The translations under genes were made by a program, and so were the position numbers. The notes under the pieces are model-generated. The model searched no databases. It saw only the letters and a list, made by a program, of their open reading frames with translations, and was not told the origin of the DNA. Below, in pieces: positions 60,985 to 64,000 of a DNA stretch of 64,000 bases. Numbering within the stretch: position 1 is the stretch's first letter; the number at the start of each line of letters is the position of its first letter. This DNA is from Sphaerochaeta globosa str. Buddy (GTDB taxonomy: Bacteria; Spirochaetota; Spirochaetia; Sphaerochaetales; Sphaerochaetaceae): the NCBI RefSeq assembly GCF_000190435.1, contig NC_015152.1:1990458-2054457 (forward strand), written 5' to 3'.

Positions 60985-61011
60985 GTGTATAAAACTTCCA
61001 TGTTTATACAC
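60985..61011. promoter_or_regulatory. inverted-repeat operator upstream of the TRAP operon
   Basis: GTGTATAAA (60985-60993), 9-base spacer, TTTATACAC (61003-61011): perfect 9-bp arms. It lies about 75-100 bp before the TRAP permease start in a 263-bp divergent gap. It is typical of a dimeric regulator; which one is unknown. Confidence 0.65.
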
Positions 61012-61082
61012 AATAATGCATATCTAAATTGACAAACCGACAAACAACCTCTAGATTGAAGAGAACGTTCGGGGTAGGTGTC

Positions 61083-63056
61083 ATGGAAAGTAGTTCAACA
61101 GAGAAAACGTTCACCAAAGAAGAGCTCATCGCCCAGGAATTGCTGGACAAAAAAGAATCAGATAGCAAATTACGCGTGTATTCTGGTCCACTAGGAACAG
61201 CAATTACTGCATTATTTCTTATATGGTCAGTATTTCAAGTATATGCAAATACTATCGGCATCATCGATGCCATGTCGTTAAGGACCTGGCACCTTTTCTT
61301 TCTCATGCTTTTCACCTTTCTCTTGTTCCCAACCTACCCTTCTGAAAAAAGGAAGCGCGCCCTTCCCCCTATCTGGGATATGGTATTACTGGCAGTTCTT
61401 GGCTTCACCTTTTTGTATCTTTTGAAAAATTACATTTTGGTAGCCAAACGGGGCGGATACCTACTGAATCCCGATCTTTGGATCGCCGGCATTACCATGC
61501 TGCTCATCTTTGAGGCTGGAAGGCGAGCATGTAAGAATCTCGCTATCCTTGGATTGATATTCCTCTTGTATAACTTTCTGGGGATGTGGATTCCAGGAGA
61601 GCTTGGGCATGTTGGATTTAGTGTCAAACGCGTCCTGAATCATATGATTTGGGGCAGCCAGGGAATCTTCGGCGTTGGAATCGGAGTCAGTGCCACCTAT
61701 ATTTTCCTTTTCGTACTCTTTGGTGCTTATTTGAAATACAGTGGATTCAGCCAATTCATCAACGACATCTCCCTGACACTGGTAGGAAGATCAGCCGGTG
61801 GCCCTGCAAAAGTGGCCGTAATTGCCAGTGCACTGCTTGGCATGATCAACGGCTCGGCCATCGCCAACGTGGCAACCACGGGAACCATTACCATCCCTAT
61901 GATGAAGAAAACCGGCTACAAGAAAGAGTTTGCCGCAGCTGTTGAAGCTGTTGCCTCCACCGGTGGGCAGTTTGCTCCTCCCATTATGGGAGCAGTGGGA
62001 TTCGTAATGGCCGAATTTTTAGGTGTCAGCTACACTAAAGTAATGGTTGCCGCCGCCATTCCGGCTTTTCTTTACTATCTTTCATTGCTGTTCGCAGTGC
62101 ATTTCGAGGCTAAACGCCTCGGGCTGTCGGGATTAAGCAAAGAGAACATCCCCAATGCCGTTGTCGTACTGAAGAAGCAGGGTCATCTGCTCATTCCCCT
62201 GTTTGTCCTGATTGGAATGCTTGGATTTGGATTCACTCCATTATTTGCTGCAGTCATTGCAATTTTTGCTACCGTAGGTGCCTCTTGGCTAAGAAAAGAA
62301 ACACGGATGACCTGGTCCGTTATCGTAAAGGCAACAGTGGAAGGTGCACGCTCGGCTGTAGCGGTAGGTATGAGCTGTGCCATCATCGGAGTAATTATCG
62401 GTACCGTTTCCTTGACAGGAATCGGGCTGAGCTTCGGATACATCATCCTCAAGATTGTCGGCGAGGGGCAGCTCTATCTCGGAGGTTTGATGGTCATGCT
62501 CATGAGCATCGTCCTGGGAATGGGAGTTCCCGGTGTTGCTGCCTATGTCATTGTTTCGACAGTCTCTGTTCCAGTTTTGATCCAAACAGGGGCAATTCCC
62601 ATGGCAGCCCATATGTTCTGCCTTATCTATGCCTGTCTTTCCAACATCACCCCCCCTGTGGCAATGAGCAGTTACGTAGCAAGCGGCATTGCAGACTCCG
62701 ACCAAACAAAAACCAGCCTTATCGCGGTAAAACTTGGACTTACCGGGTTCATCCTCCCCTTCTTCTTTTTGAACAATCCCATCCTCTTATTGGGAAGCAC
62801 GGAAGGTATTCCCTTGCTTGTGACCCTCAGGGCACTGCTTACCTCGTCCATAGGGGTCATCGCCCTCTCATCAGGCCTGCAGGGATATCTTTTCAATAAA
62901 CTCAACACCATCGAACGCTTGCTCATGGTCGTCGCAGGGCTCTTATTCATAGAAACCGGGCTTGTCACCGACCTGGCTGGACTCTTTCTCGTCGTAATCA
63001 TCATAGCCATCCAATATAAAAACATAAAATCACAACCCAAGGAGAGAATCGTATGA
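61083..63056 (+). CDS. TRAP transporter permease, fused small and large subunits (TAXI type)
   Basis: 657 residues from the ATG at 61083 (GGTAGGTG upstream; a TTG 18 codons earlier is possible). About 15 hydrophobic segments. The N-terminal part corresponds to the DctQ-like small subunit, the rest to the DctM-like subunit: NGSAIANVATTGTITIPMMKKTGY and VASTGGQFAPPIMGAVGFVMAEF are hallmark TRAP 4TM/12TM fusion motifs; ITPPVAMSSYVASGIA near the C-terminus. It imports an organic acid or related solute using the sodium gradient. Confidence 0.93.
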   Translation: MESSSTEKTFTKEELIAQELLDKKESDSKLRVYSGPLGTAITALFLIWSVFQVYANTIGIIDAMSLRTWHLFFLMLFTFLLFPTYPSEKRKRALPPIWDMVLLAVLGFTFLYLLKNYILVAKRGGYLLNPDLWIAGITMLLIFEAGRRACKNLAILGLIFLLYNFLGMWIPGELGHVGFSVKRVLNHMIWGSQGIFGVGIGVSATYIFLFVLFGAYLKYSGFSQFINDISLTLVGRSAGGPAKVAVIASALLGMINGSAIANVATTGTITIPMMKKTGYKKEFAAAVEAVASTGGQFAPPIMGAVGFVMAEFLGVSYTKVMVAAAIPAFLYYLSLLFAVHFEAKRLGLSGLSKENIPNAVVVLKKQGHLLIPLFVLIGMLGFGFTPLFAAVIAIFATVGASWLRKETRMTWSVIVKATVEGARSAVAVGMSCAIIGVIIGTVSLTGIGLSFGYIILKIVGEGQLYLGGLMVMLMSIVLGMGVPGVAAYVIVSTVSVPVLIQTGAIPMAAHMFCLIYACLSNITPPVAMSSYVASGIADSDQTKTSLIAVKLGLTGFILPFFFLNNPILLLGSTEGIPLLVTLRALLTSSIGVIALSSGLQGYLFNKLNTIERLLMVVAGLLFIETGLVTDLAGLFLVVIIIAIQYKNIKSQPKERIV

Positions 63057-64000
63057 AAAAGTCTGTAGTAGTACTGTTGGTTATCACAATGCTCATTCAG
63101 GGCCTCCTGTTCGCAGCAGGTACGCAGGAAGGAGCGGCTGAACCTGTAAAGAAAACCGTCATCAATTTCCCCACAGCAGCAACTACCGGAGCGGTCTATC
63201 CGCTTGGGTCCGCCATGGCAAATTTGTGGAATACTAAGCTTGATAACGTCAGGGCCAGTGCCCAAGCCAGTGCCGGCGGTATTGCCAACCTGAATATGAT
63301 CGCCGACGGAGAAGCCCAACTGGGTGTTGCCGTGACCTCCATTATGTATGAATCCTTCAATGGCATCGGAGCATTTGAGGGAAGACCGAATCCGAACCTC
63401 AGGGTTATGATCGGCTTGTATGCCAATCCAAACCAAGTGGTGGTCACCCAGAACAGCAATATCAATTCACTAGCCGACCTTGCAGGAAAGCGCTTCGCAT
63501 CAGGAGCCCCGGGTTCTACAACAGAAGTGGAGACAAGCCTGCACCTCAAGACAAGTGGAGTAAACTATCCCGATGGATTGAGAGTCCAGTATGTCGGTTT
63601 CACGGAAGCAATTGACCTAATGCGCAACAAACAGCTTGATGGAGCTTGGATTATGGCAGGTATTCCCAACGCCGCCGTTACCGAGATGCTTTCAACCGCC
63701 GGTGGTAAATTACTCAGCCTCGACATGGACCTGATCAAGAAGCTGCAGCAAGCCTACCCTTGGTATGGTGCTTACACCATCCCGGCCGGTACCTATCCGG
63801 GACAGACAACCGATGTCCTGACTTCCGCCATCAAGATTACCGTCTGTACCGATGCCCGCGTCGATGCCGATGTAATCTACGATATGACTAAGGCATTCTG
63901 GGAAAACTTTGAGGAACTGAAGGCTACCCAAGCTCCGCTGAAGCAGGTCAATCCCAAGGAAGCGGTAAAAGACCTTGCAGGTCTCCCCCTCCATGAAGGC
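63053..64000 (+). CDS. TAXI-family TRAP substrate-binding protein (3' end cut by window)
   Basis: Starts at ATG 63053, overlapping the permease stop by 4 bp; 316 codons are visible with no stop. Signal sequence MKKSVVVLLVITMLIQ continuing to LLFAAGTQEGAAEP, as in spirochaetal binding proteins. TGAVYPLGSAMANLW, SAQASAGGIANLNMIADGEAQLG, LAGKRFASGAPGSTTE and ELLSTAGG-like sequence are TAXI hallmarks. TAXI proteins commonly bind glutamate or dicarboxylates; the substrate here is unknown. Confidence 0.93.
   Translation, partial: MKKSVVVLLVITMLIQGLLFAAGTQEGAAEPVKKTVINFPTAATTGAVYPLGSAMANLWNTKLDNVRASAQASAGGIANLNMIADGEAQLGVAVTSIMYESFNGIGAFEGRPNPNLRVMIGLYANPNQVVVTQNSNINSLADLAGKRFASGAPGSTTEVETSLHLKTSGVNYPDGLRVQYVGFTEAIDLMRNKQLDGAWIMAGIPNAAVTEMLSTAGGKLLSLDMDLIKKLQQAYPWYGAYTIPAGTYPGQTTDVLTSAIKITVCTDARVDADVIYDMTKAFWENFEELKATQAPLKQVNPKEAVKDLAGLPLHEG

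Overview
The window is a bacterial chromosome segment carrying one complete-looking prophage of about 53 kb. Host genes flank it at 1-6091 and 59327-64000. The host is most likely a spirochaete close to Sphaerochaeta. This is inference from the lipoprotein signal style (short lipobox ending SC or GC), a TAXI substrate-binding protein whose signal peptide ends in AAGTQEG, a P13-like spirochaetal membrane protein carried by the phage, and intermediate GC.

Left host arm: the 5' part of a YgfK-type flavin/Fe-S oxidoreductase (minus strand) diverges from a two-gene PLP-enzyme block (a fold-type II enzyme, then a threonine synthase-like protein). A small membrane-anchored coiled-coil protein and tRNA-Leu(UAA) follow. 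The prophage sits in the 3' end of this tRNA: a 15-bp core (6079-6093) is repeated exactly at 59312-59326. Right host arm: an SDR oxidoreductase and a SnoaL/NTF2-like protein (minus strand), then a TRAP-TAXI transporter operon (plus strand) that runs off the window.

Prophage layout: a tyrosine integrase lies next to attL. A long minus-strand early operon (21439 down to 7507) encodes small proteins, ArdC-like anti-restriction, RadC-like protein, a Cas4/RecB-like nuclease, ERF annealing protein, NinB-like and NinG-like proteins, SSB, a DUF4373-like protein and a MazG-like protein. A plus-strand XRE repressor with an AT-rich, DnaA-box-bearing candidate origin is embedded in it. The early operon diverges from a ribbon-helix-helix regulator across a region with four copies of one operator. 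The plus-strand virion module (terminase, portal, scaffold, capsid, connector, nozzle and three ejection proteins) is that of a podovirus. A low-GC cassette of morons follows (a Type ISP restriction-modification enzyme, an AbiJ/HEPN-like protein and a YjzC-like protein). The minus-strand tail-fibre and lysis operon ends at attR; its lysis genes are a lipase, an XhlA-like protein, a holin and overlapping spanins, with no recognisable endolysin.

The most remarkable element lies inside the early operon at 10256-11610. A 265-aa protein resembles the Nop / IS110 C-terminal domain without any nuclease domain. Directly upstream of it are 15 copies of a 10-bp motif spaced 34-37 bp, with a second short conserved element at a fixed place in most units and unique sequence on both sides of it. 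This edge / spacer A / loop / spacer B layout with a ~36-bp period is what is expected of a TIGR-Tas (tandem interspaced guide RNA) locus with a TasA-like effector.

Other unexpected structure: two minimal tRNA-like elements (acceptor stem plus T-arm only), a bipartite late-promoter element found four times with an invariant 38-bp spacing, a duplicated portal-gene start flanking a moron insertion, three pairs of TGCATA each spaced exactly 11 bp upstream of the terminase genes, and a ~570-base non-coding stretch that could be a structured RNA.
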